Assembly: GCA_900540875.1 (NCBI GenBank)
Contig: UQHT01000016.1
Span: 1-57,975, forward strand
Origin: an uncultured Collinsella sp.
GTDB taxonomy: Bacteria; Actinomycetota; Coriobacteriia; Coriobacteriales; Coriobacteriaceae
Length of the DNA: 57,975 bases
Reading direction: 5' to 3'
Both the position numbers and the translations under genes were made by a program. The notes under the pieces are model-generated. The model saw only the letters and a list, made by a program, of their open reading frames with translations, did no database searches and had not been told where the DNA came from. Positions 34,145 through 43,334 of this stretch are shown here, piece by piece; the first letter of the stretch is position 1, and each line of letters opens with the position of its first letter.

Positions 34145-35167
34145 ATGACGGCAAGCGACGCGACCGCGACAATTAAAAAGGGGGCACCCGAGCCCGGTTT
34201 CGATAAAACGGCTCAGCGCATCCTCAACCTTTTCTTTGTACTCAACAGTTCTCCCGAACCGCTGACGACCGAGCAAATCGTCCTGGATTCCGATTTGGGA
34301 TACGGCTCGGGCAATATCGACTCAGACAAGCGCAAGTTCCGCCGCGATCGCGACAAGCTGCTCGAACGCGGCATCGTTATCAGGGAGGTTCGTGCTGCCG
34401 GAGCGCAGGAAACCGAGGAGAGCGCGTGGACGATCGACCGCGAGCACACGTTTGCCGCTGGCGGTCTCATCACCGCAGACGATGCCGACATCCTGCTCAA
34501 TGCCATCGACCAGACACTCGCGGCGGGCTCATCCGCCTTTGCCGCGCCGCTTGCCGACATTCGCTCCAAGATTGCCTACCTCACCGGCATGTCGACGACA
34601 GGAGAGGCACCGATTCGCCGCTCTCCCGCCGTCGATGCGGTATGGAGCGCCTTTGCCGAGCGTTGCGCGCTGCGCTTTTTGTACCAAAACGGACGCGGAG
34701 AACAACGCGAGCGGACCGTTTGCATCTACGGCATGTTCGAGCGCGAGGGTACGGCATACTTCTGCGGCCTCGACAATGCCACAGGCAATATCAGAACATT
34801 CCGCTGCGACCGCATCATTCGCGCCTGGAGACCTTCGAAAGCCTACGCCATTCCTGCGGATTTCAACCTCAACGATTACTTATTCTTTGAGTTCGATTTT
34901 GCCGACCGCTCACCCGTTGCGGCTACGTTCTCGTTCGCGCGTGAAGCGCAGGCCGATATGATCAGCGGTCTCACACGCGGACGAGGCGAACTCATGCGCA
35001 CCGAAACAGGTTGGACCTGGACCGTTGACGTGCGCGACTTTGAAGCCGCAGCCTCGTTTTGCATGGCTCATGCCATGGATGGTATGAGGCCCGTCGCCCC
35101 CGATTCTCTCAAGCAGGCGTGGAATCACCTCATCGAAAGGACGGTGCACGAGCATGCCCGTGCGTAA
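34145..35167 (+). CDS. pafB: WYL-domain regulator, PafB-like
   Basis: A 340-residue protein with an N-terminal helix-turn-helix (about 18-75, TAQRILNLFFVLNSSPEPLT), a linker, and a WYL domain (from about 170, LRFLYQNGRGEQ through RTFRCDRIIRA). WYL pairs named PafB/PafC regulate the mitomycin-type DNA-damage response in actinobacteria, where the two act as a heterodimer or fusion. Here it overlaps the second WYL gene by 14 bases. It has GAGG five bases before the ATG. The gene is divergent from the M28-like gene. The assignment to PafB rests on order and pairing; individual WYL proteins vary in role. Confidence 0.8.
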   Translation: MTASDATATIKKGAPEPGFDKTAQRILNLFFVLNSSPEPLTTEQIVLDSDLGYGSGNIDSDKRKFRRDRDKLLERGIVIREVRAAGAQETEESAWTIDREHTFAAGGLITADDADILLNAIDQTLAAGSSAFAAPLADIRSKIAYLTGMSTTGEAPIRRSPAVDAVWSAFAERCALRFLYQNGRGEQRERTVCIYGMFEREGTAYFCGLDNATGNIRTFRCDRIIRAWRPSKAYAIPADFNLNDYLFFEFDFADRSPVAATFSFAREAQADMISGLTRGRGELMRTETGWTWTVDVRDFEAAASFCMAHAMDGMRPVAPDSLKQAWNHLIERTVHEHARA

Positions 35168-36071
35168 ACTCACCAGCGAGCAAAGACTCTCGCGCGCCAT
35201 CGATATCATGGAGGCCCTCTACGCTGCCGGCGAGAATGGCATGACACGAGACGAGCTTTGCAGCCGCTTTGATATCACGGGGGCATCGCTCGACGAGATT
35301 CTCGAGATCGTCTCGACGCTTGCGGACCGAGAATCGGGCGCACGTATTATCTGCGAGCACCGTGGCGAGTGCGTGGTCCTCACCGGTGATGCGGGGCGCG
35401 TGCTGCCACTGCGTCTGAGTGCCGCCGAGGGCGCTGTGCTCAACCATGAACTTGAATCATTGGGGATCGAACCCCAAGCGGCGGCTCGAATACGGCGCGC
35501 CCTTCTTCCCAAAGAGCTCGGATACAACCAGCGCGTCTTTGACACCGTCGCCCACGGATCGCACTGGCAGCAGCTGAGCTGCGCCATTCGGGACGGCGTT
35601 CGCTGCCGCATCTCGTATCGCTCGATGGATGACACACAGGCGCGCGAACGTTTGGTTGACCCCTTGCGCATCACAACAAACGGCGACCAAACGTATCTGA
35701 TTGCCTGGGATGTCGCGGTCGATGAACAGCGTACCTATCGTATGGATAAAATCGAGGGCCTGGTCTTGACCGACGACTCCGTCGTGCGCCACGAACCGGA
35801 GCCCGCGACCCTCCATGACTCCCTCGCCCAGGCGGAGCGGAGCGCGAAGCTTCTCATGCCGCGCGCCTTGGCAGAGCGCCTGGACTGGCCCGGCATCATG
35901 TCGATTGAACCCAATGGGGCGGACAGCTCGACAGTGAATGTGCGCTACGGCTCCGAGCGCTGGCTGTTAAGCCAGGTAATCGCAGCGGGCGGGGCCATCC
36001 GCATCTTGGATGACCCCGCCCTGTCAGAGCGTCTGTGCGATATGGCAAAATCCCTCGTCTGTCCGCTTTAG
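35154..36071 (+). CDS. pafC: WYL-domain regulator, PafC-like
   Basis: A 305-residue partner of the previous gene. An N-terminal helix-turn-helix (about 7-60, SEQRLSRAIDIMEALYAAGE then GMTRDELCSRFDIT) is followed by a WYL domain (CRISYRSMDDTQARERLVDP, TYLIAWDVAVDEQRTYRMDK) and a C-terminal extension. Its start lies inside the end of the first WYL gene, so the pair is coupled. Its stop overlaps the stop of the convergent exonuclease-helicase gene (TTAG). A DNA-repair helicase as neighbour fits a damage-response role. Confidence 0.8.
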   Translation: MPVRKLTSEQRLSRAIDIMEALYAAGENGMTRDELCSRFDITGASLDEILEIVSTLADRESGARIICEHRGECVVLTGDAGRVLPLRLSAAEGAVLNHELESLGIEPQAAARIRRALLPKELGYNQRVFDTVAHGSHWQQLSCAIRDGVRCRISYRSMDDTQARERLVDPLRITTNGDQTYLIAWDVAVDEQRTYRMDKIEGLVLTDDSVVRHEPEPATLHDSLAQAERSAKLLMPRALAERLDWPGIMSIEPNGADSSTVNVRYGSERWLLSQVIAAGGAIRILDDPALSERLCDMAKSLVCPL

Positions 36072-38962
36072 CGGCGCCGCTCGTGGCGTGCGCGCCACAG
36101 CTGCAGATAGTGACCGATCTGCGCCGATTCAATGCGCTGGTAGGAGCTCGTGGGCAGCGACGTTAAGAACTTCTTTCCGTAGCCCTTCGTCACTAGGCGC
36201 GGGTCGGCCAGAATCAGCACACCGCAATCGGTCGATGAGCGAATGAGGCGACCGGCTGCCTGCTTGACCTCGAGCACGGCCTCGGGCAGAGAATAGCGCA
36301 CCCAAGCGCGGTCTTCGCGCAGATTGCGCTCGCATGAGAGCGGGTCTGTGGGGCTCGAGAACGGCAGCTTGGGGATGATGACGCAGCGCAGCGTCTCGCC
36401 GCTGGCGTCAAACCCTTCCCAAAAGGCCTTAAGCGCAAAGAGCGACGAGGTCGGTTCGTTGATAAAGCGATCGCGTAGACGGCGAGGGGACGAGTTGCGC
36501 TGCTGGCAGTTGAGTTCCAGACCCGCACGAGCCATCTTGGGCTCGACGCGAGCGTACAGCTCCTCCATGTCGCGCCTGTTGGTGAACAGCGTGAGCACCG
36601 ATCCGCCCATGGCAAGATGGGCGTCGACCAGCACTCGCTCGAGCGCCGTAAGATAGCTCTCGCGATCGCGCGGATCGGGGATATCGCCCGCAACGACTAC
36701 AGCCATATTCGAATCGAAGTCGTAGCTCGAATCCAAGTGCAGCGACGATGATGTCGAGGCACCGATGCGATCGAGGCCGACGGCGTGGTTAAAGTGCTCA
36801 AAGCTCTTGGAAACCGTCATGGTCGCCGATGCAAAGATAGCCGTGTGGACCTCGGGCAGCCACTCGGTTGCCAAGGCCTCGCCAATATCGATGCGCTCCG
36901 CGGTCATCGACTCGCCGCCGGCGCGCAATCTGCGATTGACTTGCAGCGAGTACACGTAGTGCTCATCGGTACCGTCAATGATGAGTTTGAGGTTCTCGGC
37001 CAGCTCGTGTAGGCGGCGCGAGATATCACCCAGGTCGACAACAACCTCGGGCTTGTCGGCAGCAACGGCTTGCACCAGCGCGTCGACGCTCTTGTCAGCT
37101 TGTTCCAATGCATCGATGGCAGCGTAGGCCGACTGTAAGAAATCATGCCAGTCGTCAGATTCGCGCAGTTCGGGGCCAATCCATAGGTTCGCATTGTCGT
37201 AGCCGCCGCGGGCACGGCGGCCAAGCTCGCGAACGCCGTCAAACACATCGGCAATCGCCATGCTCGCACGCACAACTGTCGACGTCGCCTTGGCGGTAAG
37301 ACCCAGGTAGAGCGTAGAGCCCTCCGTGGTTGCCAAATCGCGGGAAACCTGGCTCAGCGCACCGGCGCTCGAGCCACCCAGGCGCTCAAACAGAACGCGC
37401 GATTCATCCGCCGACACCACGCGCGCCCATTGACGGCGTGCCTCGCGCTCGATGGAGTGGGCCTCATCGATCACCCAGTGACGGATCGGAGGCAAGATTC
37501 TGCCCTCGGCCGCAACATTGCGGAACAGCAGGGAATGGTTGGTGACCACCACATCGGCATGCGCCGCGCGACGGCGGGCGCCGTGGACCAGGCATTTATC
37601 GGGGAAAAACGGGCAGAGGCGACGGGCACACTCGCGCGACGCCGTCGTAAAGTCGGGACGGTTGACGCTGCGCCAGCGAATGCCAAGCGAGTCGAGGTCG
37701 CCATCGGCCGACTGACACACGTACGCCATGATGACCGCGACTGCCGTAAGCGTGTCGGCAGGATCACGCTTGGTCGTAATTTCGACTTGGCCGCGGCTCA
37801 TGCGCTCAAGCTTACGCAAGCATGGATAGTGGTCATAGCCCTTGAGGGCGCAAAACGATAGGTCTCCGTCCAGCTGCTCGGCAAGTTTGGGCAGCTCATG
37901 ATACATGAGCTGGTCGGCAAGATTATTCGATTTAGTCGCGATACCAACCGTGATATTGTTGCGGCGCGCGGCCTCGGCAAAAGGCACCAGATAGGCCATC
38001 GATTTGCCGACGCCTGTCCCCGCCTCAATCACGCGATGCGTTCCCGTAACGAGTGCGTCACGGACCTCGAGTGCCATCGCGATCTGCTCATCGCGCGGCT
38101 CGTACGTGGGATACATGCGATTAACCAGGCCGCCTGGGGCATAGTCCGCCTCGATTTCCTCGCTGCTCGGCATCTTAAGGACCGGTAGCTCGTCCGCATC
38201 AACGCGATCATCGGCCCGATCGGCCTTGAGTACGTCGGCGCGGGCGGCGCTGAGAGAGAAGATGGAACCTGGGTTCTGTCCCGCCAAGAACGAGAAGATG
38301 GGACGATAGGACCAGGGTACGTCGGGGTGCATGTCGGCCAGGCGCGCCATTAAGCCCTGAGGCAAGTCGGTGAGCGCCACGAGCAGCACGCGCCACACAC
38401 CACACAGGGCGTCGACATCGGCGTTGGCGCGGTGCGACACCGAGTCGCAGCCAAACAGGTCGGCCATGAAAGACAGCTTATGCGAGGCCAGGCGCGGAAG
38501 CGCGATGCGCGACAGTGCCAGCGAATCGATCCAGATGTCGCTGACGTTGACACCGCCCTTGACCGACTCGATAAACGAACGGTCGAAGGTGGCATTATGC
38601 GCAATCACCGGGCAGCCGCCGACAAAATCGGCGAGAGCGGCCACGGCCTCGACGGCCGATGGGGCATCCACCACATCGGCGTTTGTAATGCTCGTGAGTT
38701 CGGTAATCTCGGCGGGAATCAGCTGCTTGGGATGCACGAAGGTATCGAACCGATCGACAACCTCGCGGCCCGAAAGGCGGGCCGCTGATATCTCGATAAG
38801 CTCGTTGTCCTGCACCGAAAGACCCGTGGTCTCGGTATCGAGGACGATAACATCTTCCTCGATGAGACCAAACGATTGGGTTTTGGCGCGCTCGGCAAGC
38901 GTGGCATAGGAATCGATGACAAACTGCGGCGTTCCCGACGAAACAGCGTCCTCGATTAGCAT
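36068..38962 (-). CDS. DinG-like helicase fused to DEDDh exonuclease
   Basis: 964 residues. An N-terminal DnaQ-type 3'-5' exonuclease (about 38-195) has D42/E44 (VLDTETTG), H122/D127 and H177/D182 (DEDDh). The C-terminal XPD/DinG-type superfamily 2 helicase has Walker A AGTGVGKS (314-321) and a DEAH box (VIDEAHSIE). Cysteines between them (KGYDHYPCLRKL, CARRLCPFFPDKC) could hold an iron-sulfur cluster. The architecture matches the Gram-positive DinG form, in which the exonuclease is fused. Its ATG overlaps the end of ddl by 7 bases. Probable role: DNA repair or resolving structured DNA. Confidence 0.9.
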   Translation of the reverse strand: MLIEDAVSSGTPQFVIDSYATLAERAKTQSFGLIEEDVIVLDTETTGLSVQDNELIEISAARLSGREVVDRFDTFVHPKQLIPAEITELTSITNADVVDAPSAVEAVAALADFVGGCPVIAHNATFDRSFIESVKGGVNVSDIWIDSLALSRIALPRLASHKLSFMADLFGCDSVSHRANADVDALCGVWRVLLVALTDLPQGLMARLADMHPDVPWSYRPIFSFLAGQNPGSIFSLSAARADVLKADRADDRVDADELPVLKMPSSEEIEADYAPGGLVNRMYPTYEPRDEQIAMALEVRDALVTGTHRVIEAGTGVGKSMAYLVPFAEAARRNNITVGIATKSNNLADQLMYHELPKLAEQLDGDLSFCALKGYDHYPCLRKLERMSRGQVEITTKRDPADTLTAVAVIMAYVCQSADGDLDSLGIRWRSVNRPDFTTASRECARRLCPFFPDKCLVHGARRRAAHADVVVTNHSLLFRNVAAEGRILPPIRHWVIDEAHSIEREARRQWARVVSADESRVLFERLGGSSAGALSQVSRDLATTEGSTLYLGLTAKATSTVVRASMAIADVFDGVRELGRRARGGYDNANLWIGPELRESDDWHDFLQSAYAAIDALEQADKSVDALVQAVAADKPEVVVDLGDISRRLHELAENLKLIIDGTDEHYVYSLQVNRRLRAGGESMTAERIDIGEALATEWLPEVHTAIFASATMTVSKSFEHFNHAVGLDRIGASTSSSLHLDSSYDFDSNMAVVVAGDIPDPRDRESYLTALERVLVDAHLAMGGSVLTLFTNRRDMEELYARVEPKMARAGLELNCQQRNSSPRRLRDRFINEPTSSLFALKAFWEGFDASGETLRCVIIPKLPFSSPTDPLSCERNLREDRAWVRYSLPEAVLEVKQAAGRLIRSSTDCGVLILADPRLVTKGYGKKFLTSLPTSSYQRIESAQIGHYLQLWRARHERRR

Positions 38963-39921
38963 GCAACGCCCGCTCGACGAAGTCCCATACGAATCAGACT
39001 GTCACACACCTGCGGGAACGTCATGTCATCGGTGTGGCGAATCTCATCCGGATACAGCGATGTATCGGTCATGCCGGGAATCGTGTTGGTCTCGAGGATG
39101 ACGGGGCCATCCTCGCTCACGATAAAGTCGCTGCGCGAGATACCCAGGCAGCCGAGTGCCTTATGGGCAGCACAGGCGAGCTCCTGAGCACGAGCGTAGT
39201 TCTCGGGTGAAATCTGCGCCGGAATGCGATGGATGTCCGTAGGGTCGACATACTTCACGTCCAGATCGTAAAACTCGCAGTCCTCGGGCTTACGGATTTC
39301 AACAATCGGCAGGGCGCGCACGTCATCCTCGCCGTATACGCCGACGGTGATCTCGGTACCCTCGATGCACTTCTCGACCAGCACTTTGTCGCCGTACTCA
39401 AACGCCTTGGCGATTGCCGCGGGCAGCTCGGATGGCTCATGGACCAGGGAAATGCCATAGCTGGAACCGTTTACGGCCGGCTTCACAAAGCAGCGGTCGC
39501 CACAAACCTCGACGATATGATCGATATCGACCTCATCGCCCACCTCGAGCGCGAGGCCGGGGGCAATGGGAATGCCCGCCTTGGCGTACAGGAGCTTCGA
39601 GACCTCCTTGTCGGCACCGCAGGCGCTTGCGAGCACGGCCGAGGCCGTGTAGGGGATACCCAAGGTCTCCATGGCACCCTGCATGGCGCCATCCTCACCG
39701 CCGGCGCCGTGCATGGCGATAAACGCCACGTCGAAACCACCGGTCGCCATGGTTACCATAAAATCATCGGCAGCCGTGTCGAGCAGCTCCACCGAGGTGT
39801 AGCCGGCCTCCTTCAAGGCCGCCACGACGTTCTTTCCCGAATTGAGCGAAATCTCGCGCTCAGCGGAATGACCGCCCGCCAAGACCGCTACGTGCATGTT
39901 CTCTAGGCTTTTACCCGGCAT
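38956..39921 (-). CDS. ddl: D-alanine--D-alanine ligase
   Basis: A 321-residue ATP-grasp enzyme that makes D-Ala-D-Ala for peptidoglycan. The N-terminal VAVLAGGHSAEREISLNSG, the VKPAVNGSSYGISLV loop, the ETNTIPGMTDTSLYP metal and substrate segment and AMHGAGGEDGAMQG are diagnostic. The start at 39921 has GAGGAGGAG seven bases upstream; an alternative ATG at 39897 has no such site. It is co-transcribed with the downstream exonuclease-helicase. The gene is complete. Confidence 0.95.
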   Translation of the reverse strand: MPGKSLENMHVAVLAGGHSAEREISLNSGKNVVAALKEAGYTSVELLDTAADDFMVTMATGGFDVAFIAMHGAGGEDGAMQGAMETLGIPYTASAVLASACGADKEVSKLLYAKAGIPIAPGLALEVGDEVDIDHIVEVCGDRCFVKPAVNGSSYGISLVHEPSELPAAIAKAFEYGDKVLVEKCIEGTEITVGVYGEDDVRALPIVEIRKPEDCEFYDLDVKYVDPTDIHRIPAQISPENYARAQELACAAHKALGCLGISRSDFIVSEDGPVILETNTIPGMTDTSLYPDEIRHTDDMTFPQVCDSLIRMGLRRAGVAC

Positions 39922-40006
39922 GGGCAGACTCCTCCTCTATAATTTCTGCAGCTGATACCATATTGTAGCGATACCCTCTACGTTTCCCCAAAATCGAAAG
40001 GCTTCC

Positions 40007-41059
40007 ATGAATCCCAGGACTAAATCTCAGGACATTCGCGACTTGAGCCAAAACGATATTCGCGAGCTCGTGGCAGAACTCGGCCAGCCCGCTTTCCGCG
40101 CGAAGCAGCTCATCGAATGGGTCTTTGAGAAGAACGTTTGTTCGTTTGACGATATGACCAACCTTCCCAAGGCTTTCCGCGAGCAGCTTAAAGAGGCTTT
40201 TGCCTTTGACACGCCGACTGAACTCACCAAGCAGGTTTCCAAAGACGGCTCTCGCAAGTATCTGCTCGAGTACCACGACGGCATTTCCGTCGAGACTGTC
40301 GGTATGCCCCGTCGTAACAAGCTTTCCGTCTGCGTTTCCACCCAGGCAGGTTGTGGCATGGGCTGCGCCTTTTGCGCTACCGGTCTCAACGGCCTCAAGC
40401 GTTCTCTGACCGCTCAAGAGATCGTCGACCAGGTACTTCATGTATCCAACGACTTTGGCGAGCGTGCCACGAGTGTTGTCTTCATGGGCCAGGGCGAGCC
40501 GTTTGCCAACTACGACGAGGTTCTCAAGGCACTGCGTATCCTCAACGACCCCGATGGCATCGGTATCGGCGCCCGTCACCTCACCGTCTCTACCAGCGGC
40601 GTTATTCCCGGTATTCGCAAATTTGCCGACATCCCCGAGCAGTTCACGCTTGCCGTTTCCCTGCACTCCGCCATCCAGTCGACGCGCAACAAGCTCATGC
40701 CCGGTGTTAAGAAGTACACGCTGCTCCGCCTTCACGAGGCGCTTCAGCTCTACACCGAAAAGACTGGCCGCCGCCCGACCTATGAATATGCCATGATCGA
40801 AGGCGTCAACGATACGAATCCCGAGATGCAGGCACTCTGCGACTTCTGCGAGGGAACGCTGTGCCACGTTAACCTGATTCAGCTTAACGACATCGAGGGC
40901 AGCCCGCTCAAGCCGTCGCCGATTCATAAGGTCGAGGATCTTCAGCGCCGCCTTGAGTCTCGTGGCATCGAGACCACGATCCGTAATTCTCGCGGCAATG
41001 ATATTGATGCCGCCTGCGGTCAGCTGAAGCAACGTTTCAAGGTCCAGAAGAACGCATAG
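40007..41059 (+). CDS. rlmN: 23S rRNA (A2503) C2-methyltransferase
   Basis: A 350-residue radical-SAM methylase that modifies A2503 of 23S rRNA and an adenine in some tRNAs. The cluster motif CxxxCxxC is at C116, C120 and C123 (QAGCGMGCAFC). A C-terminal cysteine near residue 336 (DIDAACGQLKQ) is the methyl-carrier position. The motif GQGEPFANYDEV is also typical. AAAGG precedes the ATG. It is a single gene followed by a strong terminator. A cfr-type resistance enzyme was considered, but sequence and length fit RlmN. Confidence 0.93.
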   Translation: MNPRTKSQDIRDLSQNDIRELVAELGQPAFRAKQLIEWVFEKNVCSFDDMTNLPKAFREQLKEAFAFDTPTELTKQVSKDGSRKYLLEYHDGISVETVGMPRRNKLSVCVSTQAGCGMGCAFCATGLNGLKRSLTAQEIVDQVLHVSNDFGERATSVVFMGQGEPFANYDEVLKALRILNDPDGIGIGARHLTVSTSGVIPGIRKFADIPEQFTLAVSLHSAIQSTRNKLMPGVKKYTLLRLHEALQLYTEKTGRRPTYEYAMIEGVNDTNPEMQALCDFCEGTLCHVNLIQLNDIEGSPLKPSPIHKVEDLQRRLESRGIETTIRNSRGNDIDAACGQLKQRFKVQKNA

Positions 41060-41078
41060 GGGAGTCTGTACCCCATAA

Positions 41079-41094
41079 CGTTTCATGTGAAACA
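41079..41094. other. parS-like site near rlmN
   Basis: CGTTTCATGTGAAACA matches 14 of 16 bases of the parS palindrome seen at 43240-43333. It lies between the rlmN stop and its terminator. Confidence 0.6.
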
Positions 41095-41098
41095 TCCG

Positions 41099-41140
41099 AC
41101 AGTCCTGGTTGCAAATAATGCAACCAGGACTGTTTCATTT
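41099..41140 (+). terminator. Terminator of rlmN
   Basis: A perfect 15-bp stem (41099-41113 with 41119-41133, 5-base loop) is followed by a T-rich tail. Confidence 0.88.
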
Positions 41141-41192
41141 ATATTCATACTATTGAATTTGATTTACATAAGGTTAGTTTAATGGCCAAAAT

Positions 41193-41230
41193 AAGGGGTC
41201 CTTGTCTCCTAAATCAGACAAGAACCCCTT
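41193..41230 (-). terminator. Terminator of the parAB transcript
   Basis: A 15-bp stem with one mismatch (41193-41207 with 41216-41230) lies just downstream of the small membrane protein, with a T-rich stretch on the minus strand. Confidence 0.78.
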
Positions 41231-41257
41231 TAAAACAGGCAAATAATTGTTAGGTAC

Positions 41258-41512
41258 CTAATAACCAACATTTTCCCACTGATGGTTAACCCAGTCTTGG
41301 TTAATCTTTGGATTCTTAGTCACCTGAGCAGTGCGCATAGCGACATCTTCGGTCATCACATCCATTTTCTTCTTAGATGTATCGACAATATCCTGAGCTC
41401 CGCGCAGCAGTCGACCGCGCAGTTCATCATCTGTCGCAATCTTATAACCAGCAAAAGCACCAGCGGCAACGGTGGTTGCAAACGCAATGACTGCGAGAAC
41501 CTTACTCTTCAT
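41258..41512 (-). CDS. YtxH-like small membrane protein after parB
   Basis: 84 residues: a short N-terminus, one membrane segment (about 4-22, KVLAVIAFATTVAAGAFAGY) and a helical, charged cytoplasmic tail (LRGRLLRGAQDIVDTSKKKM), similar in plan to YtxH proteins. The start with AGGAGG six bases upstream is chosen; it overlaps the parB stop by 11 bases, so it is translationally coupled to ParB. A role in linking segregation to the membrane can only be guessed. Confidence 0.72.
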   Translation of the reverse strand: MKSKVLAVIAFATTVAAGAFAGYKIATDDELRGRLLRGAQDIVDTSKKKMDVMTEDVAMRTAQVTKNPKINQDWVNHQWENVGY

Positions 41513-42407
41513 CCTGATCCTCCTGCCCAAATTGAATCATCTCGCCAAGGATACGGGAGAGCTCTTCTTCGTCTTTGAACTCGATTTCAATTTTGTTCTT
41601 GCCACGCGAGCTCTTCACACGAACATTCGTGTTGAAAACTTGACGAAGAACTCGAGCGGCCTTTTTGAATGACTGAGGTGTTGCTGGCCTCGGAGTCCTT
41701 GGCGTATCTCCGGCAGAAAACAACGGAGCAAGATTTTCTGTCGCTCTAACGGAAAGACCTTCTGCAACAACCTTCTCAGCAAGTCGAATCCTGGCATCTT
41801 CATATGGAACTGCAAGAATCGCTCTCGCATGGCCCGCAGTAAGCTTGCCCTCGAAAATCATCTGCTGTACGACTTCGGGAAGATCAAGCAAACGAAGTGA
41901 ATTTGTAATTGCAGAACGAGACTTACTGACAGCTTTTGATAACGCCTCCTGGGTCATACCGCTGGCATCAATGAGCTGGCGATAGCCCTTAGCCTCTTCG
42001 ACGGGATTCAGATCAGAACGCTGAAGGTTTTCGATAAGAGCAAGAGCCAGCATCTCTTCATCATTAACATCTTTAATGATGACAGGCAGCTCCTCAAGAC
42101 CAGCAAGCTTTGACGCCTGGTAACGACGCTCACCAGCGATAATCTCATAGCCGTTTCCATGCTTGCGAACCAAGAGCGGCTGCAAAACGCCATGCTCTTG
42201 GATTGACTCACTCAACTCGCGAAGTTCAGTTTCATTAAAATGAATTCGCGGTTGATTAGGGTTGGGAACGATATCCTCAATAGGTAGTTTTGTTACAGAT
42301 GCGGCATTTGAAGCAGATACAGCAGAACCACCGGTCTCATACTCGGCCTCTGAGACCAAAGCATTGAGTCCACGTCCCAATCCGCCACGTTTCTTTACAC
42401 TAGGCAC
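41502..42407 (-). CDS. parB: Chromosome partitioning protein ParB
   Basis: A 301-residue CTP-dependent DNA clamp that loads at parS. Family marks are GLGRGLNALVSE, the NPNQPR box, GERRYQASKLAG, ENLQRSDLNPVEEA, the helix-turn-helix (MTQEALSKAVSKSRSAITNS) and GHARAIL. A C-terminal Lys-rich dimer domain follows. The start is GTG with GAGGTGATC upstream; it overlaps parA by 8 bases. Three perfect parS sites lie 0.8 kb upstream. Confidence 0.96.
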   Translation of the reverse strand: MPSVKKRGGLGRGLNALVSEAEYETGGSAVSASNAASVTKLPIEDIVPNPNQPRIHFNETELRELSESIQEHGVLQPLLVRKHGNGYEIIAGERRYQASKLAGLEELPVIIKDVNDEEMLALALIENLQRSDLNPVEEAKGYRQLIDASGMTQEALSKAVSKSRSAITNSLRLLDLPEVVQQMIFEGKLTAGHARAILAVPYEDARIRLAEKVVAEGLSVRATENLAPLFSAGDTPRTPRPATPQSFKKAARVLRQVFNTNVRVKSSRGKNKIEIEFKDEEELSRILGEMIQFGQEDQDEE

Positions 42408-43200
42408 GCTTGATCACCTCTTTTGCAAGGTTCATATACGCTTTTGCACCCTTATTTTGAGGTGCATAGGTAATTACCGGTTCTCCAAAAGACGGAGCTT
42501 CGGAGATTTTAACCGTACGGGGGATTAGCGTCTTAAATGCCTTATCACCAAAGTATGATTGAACCTCCTCAACAACCTGATTCGATAGAGAAGTACGCGA
42601 GTCATACATGGTCATAAGCACACCATAGGTGTCTAAGCCCTTGTTCAGACGTGATTTGACCATCTTCATTGACTCTAGCAGCTTCGTAACGCCCTCGAGT
42701 GCGTAGTACTCGCACTGGATCGGAATCAAAACGCTGTCTGCTGCGGTCAAGGCATTGATAGTAAGCAGGCCGAGCGAAGGAGGACAGTCAATGAAAATAA
42801 AATCGAACTCGTCCTGAATCGGCTCAAGCAAATCTTTGAGGCGGGTTTCACGAGCAATTGCGCTTACGAGCTCAATTTCGGCACCTGCAAGCTGAATCGT
42901 AGCTGGAATTACGAATACCTTTTTGCAATTTGTATCAAGAACAAGCGATTCTGCCGGCACATCATTCAACAATGCATCATAGATGCAGCGATCAAGGTCT
43001 TCTTTTTCAATTCCAAATCCACTGGTGCTGTTTCCCTGCGGATCAAAATCGACAATCAGTGTCTTACGACCCTGCTCACCCAGTGCTGCTGCAAGGTTCA
43101 CAGCCGTCGTTGACTTACCGACGCCGCCTTTTTGATTGATGATTGCAATGATACGCGTGTCTTTTGCGCTCTTAGAACGCTTAACGTCGCGAAATCCCAC
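42400..43200 (-). CDS. parA: Chromosome partitioning ATPase ParA (Soj)
   Basis: A 266-residue ParA-type ATPase that binds DNA non-specifically in the ATP form and drives movement of ParB-parS complexes. The deviant Walker A QKGGVGKST, Walker A' LIVDFDPQGNSTSG and Walker B FIDCPPSLGLLT are intact. The start is a GTG with AGGAGG four bases upstream. It heads the parA-parB-ytxH-like unit. Confidence 0.96.
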   Translation of the reverse strand: MGFRDVKRSKSAKDTRIIAIINQKGGVGKSTTAVNLAAALGEQGRKTLIVDFDPQGNSTSGFGIEKEDLDRCIYDALLNDVPAESLVLDTNCKKVFVIPATIQLAGAEIELVSAIARETRLKDLLEPIQDEFDFIFIDCPPSLGLLTINALTAADSVLIPIQCEYYALEGVTKLLESMKMVKSRLNKGLDTYGVLMTMYDSRTSLSNQVVEEVQSYFGDKAFKTLIPRTVKISEAPSFGEPVITYAPQNKGAKAYMNLAKEVIKRA

Positions 43201-43239
43201 GGTCCCTCCTGGTGTGTATTAAAGCTGTCAAACGGAGGA

Positions 43240-43255
43240 TGTTTCACGTGAAACA
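43240..43255. other. parS site 1
   Basis: TGTTTCACGTGAAACA, a perfect 16-bp palindrome identical to the conserved bacterial parS consensus. It lies 40 bases upstream of parA. Confidence 0.95.
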
Positions 43256-43278
43256 TTCCGATTCGATATCAACCGCCA

Positions 43279-43294
43279 TGTTTCACGTGAAACA
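43279..43294. other. parS site 2
   Basis: Perfect TGTTTCACGTGAAACA, 39 bases after site 1 (start to start). Confidence 0.95.
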
Positions 43295-43317
43295 CTGCAA
43301 GTTGTTAGTATCCATTA

Positions 43318-43333
43318 TGTTTCACGTGAAACA
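43318..43333. other. parS site 3
   Basis: Perfect TGTTTCACGTGAAACA, again 39 bases from the previous site, ending one base before the rsmG stop codon. Confidence 0.95.
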
Positions 43334-43334
43334 T

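Noticed and set aside
39911..41095. 394-residue open frame antisense to rlmN
   Set aside because: Overlaps a gene with intact radical-SAM cysteines; no family match or ribosome site.
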